64,000 nucleotides of DNA from an uncultured Collinsella sp. (GCA_900541745.1 UQLA01000007.1:43371-107370), one strand, 5' to 3'; counted from the first letter of the stretch, positions 53,973 through 64,000 are shown. Numbers and translations are program-made. Notes: generated by a model from the letters alone, not told the origin.

Positions 53973-55409
53973 TTAAAGCTCTAATTCATTCAAACGGAGG
54001 ATCGCAACGATATAGATCTTGAGCGCCTGCTTGAGCTGCTCCTCGTTGGCGCACTCGTTGGGGCCGTGCATCTGGCCGCCCCATGCGGGCAGCTTCAGGC
54101 CGGTCTCCTCTGGGCCAAACGAGACGGCGCGGGCAAAGTTGCGCGCGTACGTGCCGCCGCCCATGGCAAAGGGCTCGGCATGCTTGCCCGTAAACTCATT
54201 ATAGGTATCGATAAGCGCCTTCACGGCCGGATCGTCGGCAGACACCGAGAACGGCACCTTTGCACGACCCACACGACACGTCACGCCAAAGCGCCCCACG
54301 AGCGGCTCGAGCTGCTCGCGGATGGTATCGGCGCTCGTGCTGTCGGGGAAACGCACGTCAATGACCTGCTCGATGTGGCCATCCGCCACACGGATGACGC
54401 CGGGATTGCAGGTGAGCGGGCCAAACGCGGGGCTCGCCGCGTCGACACCCAGGCCACGGCCATAGGCGTCCGCATGCACAAAGGCCAGAAACTTGACAAA
54501 CTCGTGCTCGGCAGGCGTCAGCAGGCGCTCGTCACGGGCACCAAACGCGTCCTCGGCCTCACGCAGATACGACACGATCAGGCCGACGGCATTAATCGTT
54601 CCCTCGGGCATCGAGGCATGACCGCCAATGCCGTGGGCAAAAATCTGCGCATGGCCGTTATCGAGCGCCGTAATCTCCAGGCGGTCGGCGTTCTCGACCG
54701 GTGCCGGCAGCTCATCGGCGTCAATCGCGAGCTCGCAGATAGACTGCGACGGAATGGCGTTGCTCGCCTCGGCACCGCTCCACGATACGATGCGTCCGCC
54801 GTCGATCTTGGGACTCACAAACGTCGCCCCAAACTGGCCCTTCTCGGCATTGCAGACCGGGAACTCGGCATCGGGCGTAAACAGAAAGTCGGGGTCTGCG
54901 TGGTTCTCCAGATAATGGTGAACGTCGGACATGCCCACTTCCTCATCGCAGCCCAGCAGCGCGCGGAAGGTATAACGCGGCACAATGCCGTGCTTGAGCA
55001 GATAAGCGCCAGCGTAGAGCGACAGCACCGCCGGGCCCTTGTCGTCGATCACGCCACGGCCGAGCAGCCAGCCCTCGCGGCGCTCCATCGCAAACGGGTC
55101 GGTGTTCCAACCGGGGCCAGCGGGTACCACGTCCACATGGCAGATAGTCGCGAGCTGCTTATCGCCGCGACCCGGAATATCGGCGATTCCCACAAAGCCC
55201 TCGTCATCGCTCGTCTGGTAGCCGAGCTTTTGCGCAATGCCGAGTGCGCAATCGAGCGCATCACGGACCGGGCGGCCAAACGGCGCACCGGGCTCCGCAT
55301 CGGCAGCAACGGCTACAGACGGATAACTCACCAGCTGCTCGATATCGGCGACGACATCTTCCCAGACCTCGTCGACATACTCAGCGACGCTCTGCTCCAC
55401 CTGATTCAT
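53973..55409 (-). CDS. M20 family dipeptidase (PepV/Sapep-type)
   Basis: A 478-residue zinc dipeptidase. Metal-binding blocks are ATICHVDVVPAGPGW (near 85-100) and LLGRGVIDDKGPAV, then LLGCDEEVGMSDV for the catalytic base and second metal, and HGIGGHASMPEG in the lid. PepV-type enzymes split dipeptides with unspecific side chains. AAGGAGG seven bases before the ATG supports the start. A G/C hairpin just upstream of it (55429-55450) probably ends transcription of the leftward HAD gene. Confidence 0.92.
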   Translation of the reverse strand: MNQVEQSVAEYVDEVWEDVVADIEQLVSYPSVAVAADAEPGAPFGRPVRDALDCALGIAQKLGYQTSDDEGFVGIADIPGRGDKQLATICHVDVVPAGPGWNTDPFAMERREGWLLGRGVIDDKGPAVLSLYAGAYLLKHGIVPRYTFRALLGCDEEVGMSDVHHYLENHADPDFLFTPDAEFPVCNAEKGQFGATFVSPKIDGGRIVSWSGAEASNAIPSQSICELAIDADELPAPVENADRLEITALDNGHAQIFAHGIGGHASMPEGTINAVGLIVSYLREAEDAFGARDERLLTPAEHEFVKFLAFVHADAYGRGLGVDAASPAFGPLTCNPGVIRVADGHIEQVIDVRFPDSTSADTIREQLEPLVGRFGVTCRVGRAKVPFSVSADDPAVKALIDTYNEFTGKHAEPFAMGGGTYARNFARAVSFGPEETGLKLPAWGGQMHGPNECANEEQLKQALKIYIVAILRLNELEL

Positions 55410-55424
55410 GGACGACCTCCTTAC

Positions 55425-55453
55425 CAATGAGGGGCGAGCGTGCCCGCCCCTCA
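55425..55453 (-). terminator. Hairpin downstream of the HAD hydrolase
   Basis: On the minus strand GTGAGGGGCGGGC and GCCCGCCCCTCAT form a short-loop stem (TGAGGGGCG/CGCCCCTCA) between the HAD stop and the PepV-type start. The T tract is weak. Confidence 0.55.
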
Positions 55454-55463
55454 CATCACATAC

Positions 55464-56126
55464 TTATATAGCGAAAAGTTTAGCAAGCTCGGCCACCGAG
55501 TGCACCACCGCATCGGCACCCGCGGCCTCGTGCTCCCCCAGCGCCGCCGCGCCCGAATAGATGCCGATACACGGCACACCCATCGCGTGCGCGCCCTCCA
55601 CATCGTTAAAGCGGTCGCCGATCATCACGGCCTCGTCGGCCGTCGCACCGAGCGCCGCCAGCGCATCGCGAACCGAATCTGCCTTGGTCTCGCGCCCCTG
55701 CGGCGGATTCATGCCAACCACGGCTTCGAACTGGCAAAGCCCCAGCTCATGCACCATATCGATGCACTTCGCCTCCATGCGCGACGTCGCCACGGCCATA
55801 CGCTTGCCCTGGGCGGTCAACCCATCCAGCAGCTCGGGAATCCCATCGAACACGGGGTACTCCTCCGGCCCCAGCTCATCAAAAAAGGCACGGTACTCGT
55901 CGGCCACCACAAGCGATTCCTCGCGGGAAAAGCCGTAAAAGTCGTGGAAGCTCTTCCACAGGGGCGGCCCGATCATGCGGCGCAGGTCACCCATCTGCGC
56001 CTCAGAAAACCCGCGCGCAGCCAGCGTCTTGCGCGTCGAGGTCATCACCGCCCGGCCCGTATCTGCCACCGTGCCGTCAAAATCGAACAGCACAATCGGC
56101 CGTCTGCATATCTCCAGCGCCTCCAT
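55464..56126 (-). CDS. HAD hydrolase, phosphoglycolate-phosphatase type
   Basis: A 220-residue HAD hydrolase with a small helical cap. Motif I is LFDFDGTVADTG near residue 12, motif II lies in MAVATSR and motif IV in VMIGDRFNDVEGA. Gph/PpaX-type members act on phosphoglycolate or pyrophosphate-related substrates. The start at 56126 has AGAGGG upstream; an ATG six bases earlier (56132) is also possible. Confidence 0.85.
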   Translation of the reverse strand: MEALEICRRPIVLFDFDGTVADTGRAVMTSTRKTLAARGFSEAQMGDLRRMIGPPLWKSFHDFYGFSREESLVVADEYRAFFDELGPEEYPVFDGIPELLDGLTAQGKRMAVATSRMEAKCIDMVHELGLCQFEAVVGMNPPQGRETKADSVRDALAALGATADEAVMIGDRFNDVEGAHAMGVPCIGIYSGAAALGEHEAAGADAVVHSVAELAKLFAI

Positions 56127-56282
56127 CGGCATCCCTCTTCCCCAGTTGGTGATTTCCACACCGACACTTCAAACTGTTGACTATTCAACAATTGAACCTA
56201 GCAATGTGGAATGACTCTACTATACTTGTCGCACTTTGCTCTCAGAAGGCGGCGCGCAAACGCCCCAACGAAAGGTGCAATT

Positions 56283-57143
56283 ATGTCTTTTGCCATCATA
56301 ACCGACTCCACGTCGGACATCTCCCCCGCCCGTGCCCAAGAGCTCGGCATTTACGTGATTCCACTGCATGTGATTATCGAAGGCGAGGACCTGCTCGACC
56401 AGGTGCAAATCACCGCCGAGGAATACGTCGCCCGCATGGCAGGCTCCGAGCAGCTACCGCACACCTCGCAGCCGAGTGCCGGTGAATTCAAGGCACTCTT
56501 TGACCGCGTGCTCGCCGACGGCCACGATAGCGCCATCTTTATCTCGCTATGCAGCGAGTGGTCTGCCTGCTACGCCAACGCGTGCCAGGTGGCCGATACC
56601 CACGAGCTCGACGTGCGCTGCATCGATTCGCGCACCGGCTCGGGCGCCGAGGGCCTGCTGGTAGAGTACGCGCTCGCCATGCGCGAGGACGGCCGCAGCC
56701 TAGACGAGACCGAGGCTCAGATCCGCGCGACGCTGCCCGACGCCCATCTGCTGCTGATTCCGCGCACGCTCGAGAACCTGGTCAAGAACGGCCGCGCGCC
56801 CAAGCTCGCTGGCCAGCTGACGCAGATGCTCAACATTCGCCTGGCCGTTTCGCCGGAGTGGAAATCGGGCGAGATCAAGGCCATCAAGAAGGGCCGCGGC
56901 GCCAAGCGCATCGTCGCGAACACCATGGCCGACTGCCTCGCATTTTTGACCGAGCATCCGGGTTCAAGCGTACGCGTGCTCACGACCGGCGCCGCCGAGG
57001 AGCAAGAGCTCGTCAATCAGGCGCTCGCGGGCCAGGACTACGTAGACGCCGGCACCGGCCCCATCGGCTGCACCATCGCGACCCACGTAGGCGTCGACGC
57101 CATCGCCATCAGCTACTGCCCCCGCTACCAGCCAACTCGCTAG
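56283..57143 (+). CDS. DegV family protein (second copy)
   Basis: A 286-residue DegV/FakB-like fatty-acid-binding protein. It begins SFAIITDSTSDISP and keeps the TSQPS motif (HTSQPSAGEF) near residue 60 that contacts the fatty-acid carboxylate, followed by IDSRTGSGAEGLL. It differs enough from the copy at 572 that the two may bind different acyl chains. GAAAGG precedes the start. Confidence 0.9.
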   Translation: MSFAIITDSTSDISPARAQELGIYVIPLHVIIEGEDLLDQVQITAEEYVARMAGSEQLPHTSQPSAGEFKALFDRVLADGHDSAIFISLCSEWSACYANACQVADTHELDVRCIDSRTGSGAEGLLVEYALAMREDGRSLDETEAQIRATLPDAHLLLIPRTLENLVKNGRAPKLAGQLTQMLNIRLAVSPEWKSGEIKAIKKGRGAKRIVANTMADCLAFLTEHPGSSVRVLTTGAAEEQELVNQALAGQDYVDAGTGPIGCTIATHVGVDAIAISYCPRYQPTR

Positions 57144-57156
57144 GAACGCCCACATC

Positions 57157-57223
57157 AGTTGCGGTGAAATAGGGACTGTTTTTGGCTTATCAGCCGCAAA
57201 TCAGTCCCCATTCCACCGCAACT
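57157..57223. repeat. Family C hairpin repeat, copy 2
   Basis: AGTTGCGGTGAAATAGGGACTG pairs with CAGTCCCCATTCCACCGCAACT (57202-57223), with a small mismatch. It begins 14 bp after the DegV stop and probably terminates it. Confidence 0.88.
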
Positions 57224-57311
57224 TCTTTTGCTGAGCCATCCATATACAAGATATGCTGACGATCGGCGCATTCCCAGCTGTTTGGGGGAGCTTCGACTAG
57301 CCCCTAGCGGT

Positions 57312-57541
57312 ACCCGGTGGGCAAAAAATGGCAAATATGAGTACTGTCATAAATTTAGTAACAGCAAAATTTCGCTGAAATTGCCCGCTTCCACCAATTT
57401 CAAGCTCCATAAAGCCCCGAATCGTCGTGTTTAGAGGGGTGAATATACTAAAACTCAGTCAATTGGTCTTAGATACTTCTCAAATGATATGAGACTAACC
57501 GAGCAACAGTACTCATATTTTCCATTTTTTGCCCACCGGGT
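57312..57541. repeat. Family E element: 230 bp with 36-bp inverted ends
   Basis: Arms 57312-57347 and 57506-57541 match as inverted repeats in 35 of 36 positions (ACCCGGTGGGCAAAAAATGG...). The 158-bp centre is AT-rich and has no open frame. Length and ends fit a MITE-like element, though no target duplication was identified. It occupies the 606-bp gap before the TOTE gene, whose remaining ~200 bp show no gene. Confidence 0.82.
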
Positions 57542-57749
57542 CTGAATGAGGTCCGCTCTTTACGCCTCCGGCTACCCATATGACCGCAAACCCTGATTAT
57601 CAAGGACCGTCGCGCGCCTTGGCATCGACCGAAAGCCGCTCGCAGAATAATCCCTTGCCATTAGCAAACTTGAATCGAAATTACATATCCCAAAAAGCCG
57701 TAATGCCGTACCCTCGTCTCAACAACTCCAATACAAGGACGGCATTCAA

Positions 57750-60734
57750 ATGGGCAACGCCAAGCATCAATACGCCCTCTTTGGGACCGCACAATTTAAA
57801 TACGATCAGACGATCACACATATATCGGACCAACACCGACAAATCGTCATTTGCAACAACGGTTCAGACGTACGCTACGCAACGCTAGAAGAGTGGGAAG
57901 AGGCTGGCACTTTGTTCGATGAACGAGCGCAAATCGAGGGCATCGTCACCAGCGCGAGCCCAGCACGCGATAAACTCGAGCTCTTTCGCAGTCTCTTTAC
58001 CGGGCGCAAAGATGTTTACGCTCATGGATATCGCAGAAAGGACGGGGGCATTGGCTATACGCCTGCTTGTGCTAATGAGTGGGAGCCAGGAATTTGCCCC
58101 AAAGCAGCCCATCAAAGAGTTAAATGCGTGGAATGCAGCAATCGCGTCTTCCCGGAATTAAGCGATGCCGCAATCATTGCTCACTTTAAAGGCAACGATG
58201 ACCGGTTCCGCGATGTCCTCGGGCAATATGTTCTCGATAGGAACTGCAACACGAAAGTTCTCGTCATCGATTTTGACAAAGCGGACTGGAAAGAGGCAAC
58301 AAATGCCGTACGGCTTGTTGCAATACGACGGGGCATTAACGCCGCCGTTGAGCGCTCAAGGTCCGGCAACGGCGCCCACATCTGGTTTTTCTTCCTCGAG
58401 CCAATCAGCGCAAAGGCTGCCCGAGAGTTTGGAAGTTGCCTCATAACCGAAGCTGCGGCGCATAATAAGACAATCACGTTCGAGGCCTTTGATCGAATGC
58501 TACCCGCTCAGGCCACTATTCCCGATGGAGGCTTCGGAAACCTCATCGCACTCCCCTTTCAAGGCAAGGCGCAACGTGAAGGAAACAGTGTATTTGTAGA
58601 CGAACAATTCAAGCCCTTTCCCGACCAATGGCTCTATCTATCACAAGTCCAGCTGATTCCGCGCTCGACGGTGCAAGATCTGATTGAGGCCCCTGGAAAC
58701 AACCCGCACGGACCAGCAACAACTACGGTGGCAAACAAGGGCAAACGGTATGCCCAAAGACCACGAAAGCGACTACCACTCACATCGCGGGACTTTCCCT
58801 CATCGCTGCCCGTTATTCAAGCCGATATGCTGTACATCCCCGAGAAGTCTCTGAGTCCAGCAGCTCAAATGGAAATCCGCGGACTTGCGACATTTGCCAA
58901 TCCGGCATTCTATCGCGCGCAGTCCATGCATCAATCAGTATTCGGCAAACCGCGACTCATAGACCTTAGCGAGCTGAGAGATGGTCATGTTGCAATTCCC
59001 CGGGGCTGCAAAACTCAACTTGAGCAGCTTGTTCAAGAGACCGGCGTTACCGCCCACTATTCAGACGAGCGCAAATCGGGTAATCCGATTGTTATGGCAT
59101 TTAAAGGAGTCCTTCGCCCTGAGCAGCAAATCGCCGCTGATCAGATGCTCATATACGAAGACGGAATCATGTCCGCGCCGACAGGCTTCGGTAAAACAGT
59201 CGTCGGAGCTTATCTTATTGCATCCATTGGTCTTCCAACGCTCGTCATCGTTCCCAAAACCGCACTCATAACCCAATGGAAATCCCAGCTCGAGCGATTT
59301 ATCGACATTACGGACAACAGGGAGCCCGTCCGAACCCCAAAAGGACGAATCAGCAAAAGGCAGCCTCCGGTCATCGGACAAATAGGAGGAGGCAAAATGG
59401 CCGTAAGCGGCCTCGTCGACATCGCTTCGTTCCAGTCGTTATCTGGCAAAGACCGCCAAACCGGAGAGCCGATAGTTAAGGGCCTTGTTCGAAATTACGG
59501 CCTCATTATCTGCGACGAATGCCACCATGCCGCCGCACCACAGCTCGAGCTTATTCTCAAGTCCGCCCCGGCCAAATACGTATACGGCCTTTCTGCGACG
59601 CCCGAACGATCCGACGGCCTTACGCGGGCGCTCTCCATGCTCTGCGGCCCGCTCCGTTATGTTATCGATCCAAAAGCGCAAGCGATTCAGCAGGGCATCC
59701 AGCGCATCGTACGGCCTCGTTTTACTGGAATTCGACTACCCGCCTACGAGCCAGGTGCAAACTTCAATCAGATTCTCGACCTGCTGTGCACGCATGCAGC
59801 TAGAAACGAATTGATTGTCAACGACGCTATTGAAGCTGCGTCAAACGGCCGGCATCCGCTCGTGCTGACTAAAAGGAAAAAGCATGCCGAGGAGCTGTTC
59901 GGGATGCTCAAAAACCAAGGACACGAACCCGTTCTCCTGACCGGGGAAATCGACGCCAAAGAAAGAAAAACGATACTGAGCAGTCTTCCCCGCTTCGAGC
60001 ATGAACATCGAATCATCGTCGCCACCGAAAGCCTTTTGGGCGAGGGCTTCGATCTGTCCTACCTTGACACTCTACTCATTGCCACGCCGATATCGTGGGA
60101 CGGCAGCATCACGCAGCAGGCGGGCAGGCTCCATAGAAGCCACGAGGGCAAGCGACAGGTTGAGATATTCGACTACGTTGATTTATCTATACCCATGCTC
60201 GCCCGCATGTACCAGAAGAGACTCAAGACCTACGCCAAGCTCGGGTACGAAGTCTACGTGACCGGTGGCAGCGAGCAGTCCGATCAAAACATTCTCATAG
60301 AACCGGCCAATGCCGTAGAGACTCTGGTTGAAGACATCGTTGGCGCCGCCAAGAGCATCTTCATTGCCGCGCCCTACGCATCCGCCGCCTGCCTCGCAAA
60401 GCTCGGCGATGCAATCAAAGGTGCCACCGCCCGAGGGATTGCTCTTGAGTTTTTCATTGCCTCGACTCCGCGCGAAGATGCAAGCGAGACTTTGGCAGAA
60501 ATGAACGTCGAGCATGCCATTAGAGCAGAAGGACGTTTGTGTGCAGCGATAATTGACGAAGAAACAATCTGGTACGGAACGATCCCGCTACTAGCTTTCC
60601 CCAAGAAAGAAGACTGCAGCATCAGGTTCAAAAACAGCGAGATCGCAGCGGAGCTCTTAGACGAAATCAACCACAAGGGAAAGCCAGATGCCACGTCAAC
60701 AGGCAGGACATCCCCACCACTTGCGGTGGAATAG
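57750..60734 (+). CDS. TOTE-type conflict protein: primase, SF2 helicase and PLD-like domain
   Basis: A 994-residue three-domain protein. An archaeo-eukaryotic primase domain spans about 75-310, with the catalytic DFD at 174-176, GNGAH (His 210) and a C4 zinc-knuckle-like set (Cys 107, 116, 126, 129). The SF2 helicase spans about 455-810: APTGFGKT (476-483), DECH (589-592), SATPER and QQAGRLHRS. The C-terminal ~140 residues look like a phospholipase D-type nuclease domain, with the expected HxK replaced by EGRLCA. The family is annotated as TOTE conflict systems, thought to act against invading DNA. The last residues and stop come from a family C repeat. Confidence 0.88.
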   Translation: MGNAKHQYALFGTAQFKYDQTITHISDQHRQIVICNNGSDVRYATLEEWEEAGTLFDERAQIEGIVTSASPARDKLELFRSLFTGRKDVYAHGYRRKDGGIGYTPACANEWEPGICPKAAHQRVKCVECSNRVFPELSDAAIIAHFKGNDDRFRDVLGQYVLDRNCNTKVLVIDFDKADWKEATNAVRLVAIRRGINAAVERSRSGNGAHIWFFFLEPISAKAAREFGSCLITEAAAHNKTITFEAFDRMLPAQATIPDGGFGNLIALPFQGKAQREGNSVFVDEQFKPFPDQWLYLSQVQLIPRSTVQDLIEAPGNNPHGPATTTVANKGKRYAQRPRKRLPLTSRDFPSSLPVIQADMLYIPEKSLSPAAQMEIRGLATFANPAFYRAQSMHQSVFGKPRLIDLSELRDGHVAIPRGCKTQLEQLVQETGVTAHYSDERKSGNPIVMAFKGVLRPEQQIAADQMLIYEDGIMSAPTGFGKTVVGAYLIASIGLPTLVIVPKTALITQWKSQLERFIDITDNREPVRTPKGRISKRQPPVIGQIGGGKMAVSGLVDIASFQSLSGKDRQTGEPIVKGLVRNYGLIICDECHHAAAPQLELILKSAPAKYVYGLSATPERSDGLTRALSMLCGPLRYVIDPKAQAIQQGIQRIVRPRFTGIRLPAYEPGANFNQILDLLCTHAARNELIVNDAIEAASNGRHPLVLTKRKKHAEELFGMLKNQGHEPVLLTGEIDAKERKTILSSLPRFEHEHRIIVATESLLGEGFDLSYLDTLLIATPISWDGSITQQAGRLHRSHEGKRQVEIFDYVDLSIPMLARMYQKRLKTYAKLGYEVYVTGGSEQSDQNILIEPANAVETLVEDIVGAAKSIFIAAPYASAACLAKLGDAIKGATARGIALEFFIASTPREDASETLAEMNVEHAIRAEGRLCAAIIDEETIWYGTIPLLAFPKKEDCSIRFKNSEIAAELLDEINHKGKPDATSTGRTSPPLAVE

Positions 60735-60786
60735 GGACTGTTTTTTGGCGTATCAGCCGCCAATCAATCCCTATTCCACCGCAAGT
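60719..60786. repeat. Family C hairpin repeat, copy 3, overlapping the TOTE gene end
   Basis: ACTTGCGGTGGAATAGGGA pairs with TCCCTATTCCACCGCAAGT. The left arm supplies the last four codons and the TAG stop of the TOTE gene, so the repeat must have arrived within or at the end of that gene. Confidence 0.85.
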
Positions 60787-60799
60787 TAAAAGCGAGTGG

Positions 60800-61108
60800 C
60801 TAGCTCAGTGGGCCCTGGAACAGTTCTTGATGCGAACCCATTCTGACCAGTCGAATCACCGGATTAGTTTTATGCGGCAGGTAGAGAACGACCACGTCGA
60901 TCAGGCCGTCGGATAGATGGAAGTCGATGTGCCCGTTGTAGTTGCCGCCCGGGTTGGAGAGCTCGTGGGCACCGTACTCCGCCGGAAGCGAACCATGTGC
61001 CGCAAGCTCGGCAACTGCCGCCTTAAACTCGGTTTTTAGCTACGGATGACTCTGCATCGTTCGCTTGTAGTCGGCCTTAAACTGAGCCTCGACCTTAATC
61101 TCAAACAT
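60800..61108 (-). pseudogene. YafQ/RelE-type toxin gene with in-frame amber codon
   Basis: The frame from the ATG at 61108, three bases after the antitoxin stop, reads as a YafQ-family toxin of 102 residues apart from a TAG at codon 23 (61040-61042), where Glu (GAG) is expected. After it, LSNPGGNYNGHIDFHL and VIRLVRMGSHQELF match the YafQ end, including its conserved C-terminal ...GTHSDLF-like block. A single substitution could restore it. It is therefore an inactivated toxin or a read-through case. It pairs with the DinJ-like antitoxin. Confidence 0.82.
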
Positions 61109-61111
61109 CGC

Positions 61112-61411
61112 TTAGCCCTCATCGAGGAATGACATAAGCTCATCGGCGTTGTTGAATGACGGGCTATCGTCCGGCAGGATTCCCAACTCATGAGCTTCGG
61201 CGATTACCATGGCACGCCTCGTCGCCTCGTTGGGCACTTCCGCCCTTCCTACAATCTCAAAAGGAATCTTTCGCTGATTTACCAGCTGCCGAACGGCAAG
61301 ATTGAGATAGGAATTGAGGCTGAGGCCGACCGAATCCAAGAACTCAGTCGCCTGCTCCTTGAGCCCCTCTTCGATGCGAACCGTCGTAGGCTTAACCGTT
61401 GCAGTAGACAT
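61112..61411 (-). CDS. RelB/DinJ family antitoxin
   Basis: A 99-residue antitoxin. Its N-terminal ribbon-helix-helix segment (TTVRIEEGLKEQATEFLDSVGLSLNSYLNL) is typical of DinJ/RelB, and the FEIVGRAEVPNEATRRAM portion follows. It remains intact while the adjacent toxin is interrupted. GAGGAGG six bases before the ATG at 61411 fixes the start. Confidence 0.9.
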   Translation of the reverse strand: MSTATVKPTTVRIEEGLKEQATEFLDSVGLSLNSYLNLAVRQLVNQRKIPFEIVGRAEVPNEATRRAMVIAEAHELGILPDDSPSFNNADELMSFLDEG

Positions 61412-61525
61412 ACGCAACCTCCTCGCTCTCGTCTTTTGCATCAGTATACCCAGTTTAGATGGCAGGCTGATGTTAAATGACATTAATCTGCCGTTCTCAT
61501 TACTACAACAACAGGCACGCTCGCC

Positions 61526-62284
61526 CTACATCAACCCGCTCAGGGCAATGTCGACGGCTTCGTTGAGGTCGTCGGTGATGTGTACGAGCTCGGGATCGAG
61601 CGGGCTGATCATACCGGCATCCATCACCGGGCCGTTAAGCCAGTCGAATAAGCCCTGCCAGTACTCGCTGCCTACCAGCACGAGCGGCATGCGCTTGACC
61701 TTGTGCGTTTGCACTAGCGTGAGCACCTCGAACATCTCGTCGAGCGTGCCAAAACCTCCGGGAAACACGATGGCGCCCGAACTGTATTTGACGAACATGG
61801 TCTTGCGCACAAAGAAGTAGCGGAAGTCCATACCGAGGTTCACGTATTTGTTGAGCCCGTGCTCGTGCGGCAATTCGATGCCCAGGCCAACTGACTTGCC
61901 GTTGACGCTCGCCGCTCCCCTGTTGGCCGCTTCCATGATACCGGGGCCGCCACCAGTGATGACCGCCACGCCGCGCTGGGCAATCTTACGCCCGACGGTG
62001 CGCGCCGCCTTGTAGAGCGGATCGGTCTTGGGCGTGCGGGCGCTACCGAAGATGGTCACCGCAGGTCCGAGCTCGGCAAGCGCGCCAAAGCCGTCGACAA
62101 ACTCGGCCTGGATGCGCAGCACGCGCCACGGATCAGCATGCAGCCAGTCGGTCGACTCCTCGGGCGCCAGCAGGTTGGCGTAGGTGTTGTCCTTGGGAAT
62201 CATAGGGCCGCGCATGACCACGGGACCGCGGCGGTACGTCTCGTCGTATGCCGGCTCGCCCTCGACGCTCTCATTCTTAATCAT
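61526..62284 (-). CDS. LOG family protein (TIGR00730 Rossmann fold)
   Basis: A 252-residue protein of the LOG family, once annotated as lysine decarboxylase. The signatures GGGPGIMEAANRGA and FPGGFGTLDEMFE are complete; they bind the nucleotide phosphate. LOG enzymes release free base from N6-modified adenosine monophosphates or hydrolyse AMP. AGGAG before the ATG supports the start. Confidence 0.93.
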   Translation of the reverse strand: MIKNESVEGEPAYDETYRRGPVVMRGPMIPKDNTYANLLAPEESTDWLHADPWRVLRIQAEFVDGFGALAELGPAVTIFGSARTPKTDPLYKAARTVGRKIAQRGVAVITGGGPGIMEAANRGAASVNGKSVGLGIELPHEHGLNKYVNLGMDFRYFFVRKTMFVKYSSGAIVFPGGFGTLDEMFEVLTLVQTHKVKRMPLVLVGSEYWQGLFDWLNGPVMDAGMISPLDPELVHITDDLNEAVDIALSGLM

Positions 62285-62302
62285 GGGATACTCCTATCGA
62301 AA

Positions 62303-62345
62303 ATAGAAACGGGCGGGGTCGACGCCATGCGCCAAACACCCGCCC
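62303..62345 (-). terminator. Hairpin upstream of the LOG gene
   Basis: On the minus strand CGGGCGGG and CCCGCCCG form a stem with a ~24-nt loop, followed by TTTCTATTTT. It lies between tgt and the LOG gene, so it may end tgt transcription or attenuate the LOG gene. Confidence 0.6.
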
Positions 62346-62517
62346 GAACATCAACTATTCGGTATGGTACCCACGATGCATCAAGCGCTTGCAAGCTATC
62401 GGTCAGCGGTCGGGCAACCGATGCCGGCGCATGCGATGCCCGGCGCCGGTTGCGCGCGGTCGATTGGCACACGATCTCGACACCGCGCGAACGCCCCCAC
62501 AAGCGCCCGCGCCGCTC

Positions 62518-63657
<1,140 letters not shown>

Positions 63658-63743
63658 AAACTGGAACTCCTTGGTTGCGGTTCATACGCAGACCATTATA
63701 CGGGCAACCCGCAAGAAGCACCGACTCGACAGAATCTGGCGCA

Positions 63744-63909
63744 TTAAACGACCAGTCGTTGGGGACGTTCTTAAACGACTAGCCGTCGGGGACAGTCTTC
63801 AGCGCCATCTTGCAAAGGAGTGTCCCAATCTGCCGGCACTCAGGGACTGTCCCCAAATGCCGGCAAGAGTGTCCCTTTCGACTAGTCATTTAAGAACGTC
63901 CCCAATAAC
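63744..63909. repeat. Family B repeat, copy 3 (longest)
   Basis: Several ACGACTAGTCGTT-like palindromes and GGGACGTTC / GTGTCCC / TGCCGGCA modules in inverted order, matching those at 4929 and 47120. It occupies most of the 343 bp from tgt to the window end. No gene with a ribosome site was seen in 63658-64000. Confidence 0.7.
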
Positions 63910-64000
63910 TACATCAACAAAGGCAACGCCGATGTTTTGACACCGACAGACACTATGACCCAATCCGAGGGCACGGAAACGACAGGAGCCCCCGCTCGTG

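Overview
The window is a chromosomal stretch of a GC-rich actinobacterium, most consistent with the gut class Coriobacteriia and probably Collinsella. That assignment rests on recalled gene style and on the many short palindromic intergenic repeats; no search was run. About 55 genes can be supported. No rRNA, intact tRNA, CRISPR array or insertion sequence was seen.

Layout. 1-11.5 kb is housekeeping: an MGMT-type DNA repair domain protein, DegV, MarR, a stand-alone B3/B4 domain protein with an attenuator-like leader, ATP-type PEP carboxykinase, lactate permease, a polysaccharide flippase, a metallophosphoesterase and a K+/H+ antiporter. 11.8-28.7 kb is a leftward phage-defence operon of BREX type: brxA, brxB, brxC, a pglX gene broken into two parts by a cassette encoding a HEPN-type protein, a large regulator with two OmpR-type winged helices joined to a PglZ-like N-terminal domain, a ParB-like protein, an SNF2-type helicase, and pglZ. 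No brxL is present. A Phd/ParE-type toxin-antitoxin pair abuts it.

29.8-41.5 kb holds serine synthesis (serC, serA), a nuclease-like hypothetical, an M20 peptidase, two histidine phosphatases, a nitroreductase, an HdeD-like membrane protein, YaiI, a heavy-metal exporter and a DEDD exonuclease. 41.8-46.3 kb has a second nuclease-like hypothetical and a zinc/cadmium resistance cluster (SmtB-type ArsR repressor, HMA chaperone, P1B ATPase) with repeated operators. 46.5-57.1 kb holds a DtxR-type regulator, HAD phosphatases, an ABC-F protein, pstSCAB, a PepV-type dipeptidase and a second DegV. 57.7-61.4 kb carries a TOTE-type primase-helicase-PLD protein next to a DinJ/YafQ pair whose toxin has an in-frame amber codon. 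The window ends with a LOG-family protein and tgt.

The best candidate for an undescribed system is the BREX variant. It couples canonical BrxA/B/C, PglX and PglZ to a ParB-SNF2 pair and a PglZ-N/winged-helix regulator, and has a HEPN cassette inside pglX. A second theme is at least eight families of long intergenic hairpin repeats that sit almost always just 3' of genes and probably act as terminators.
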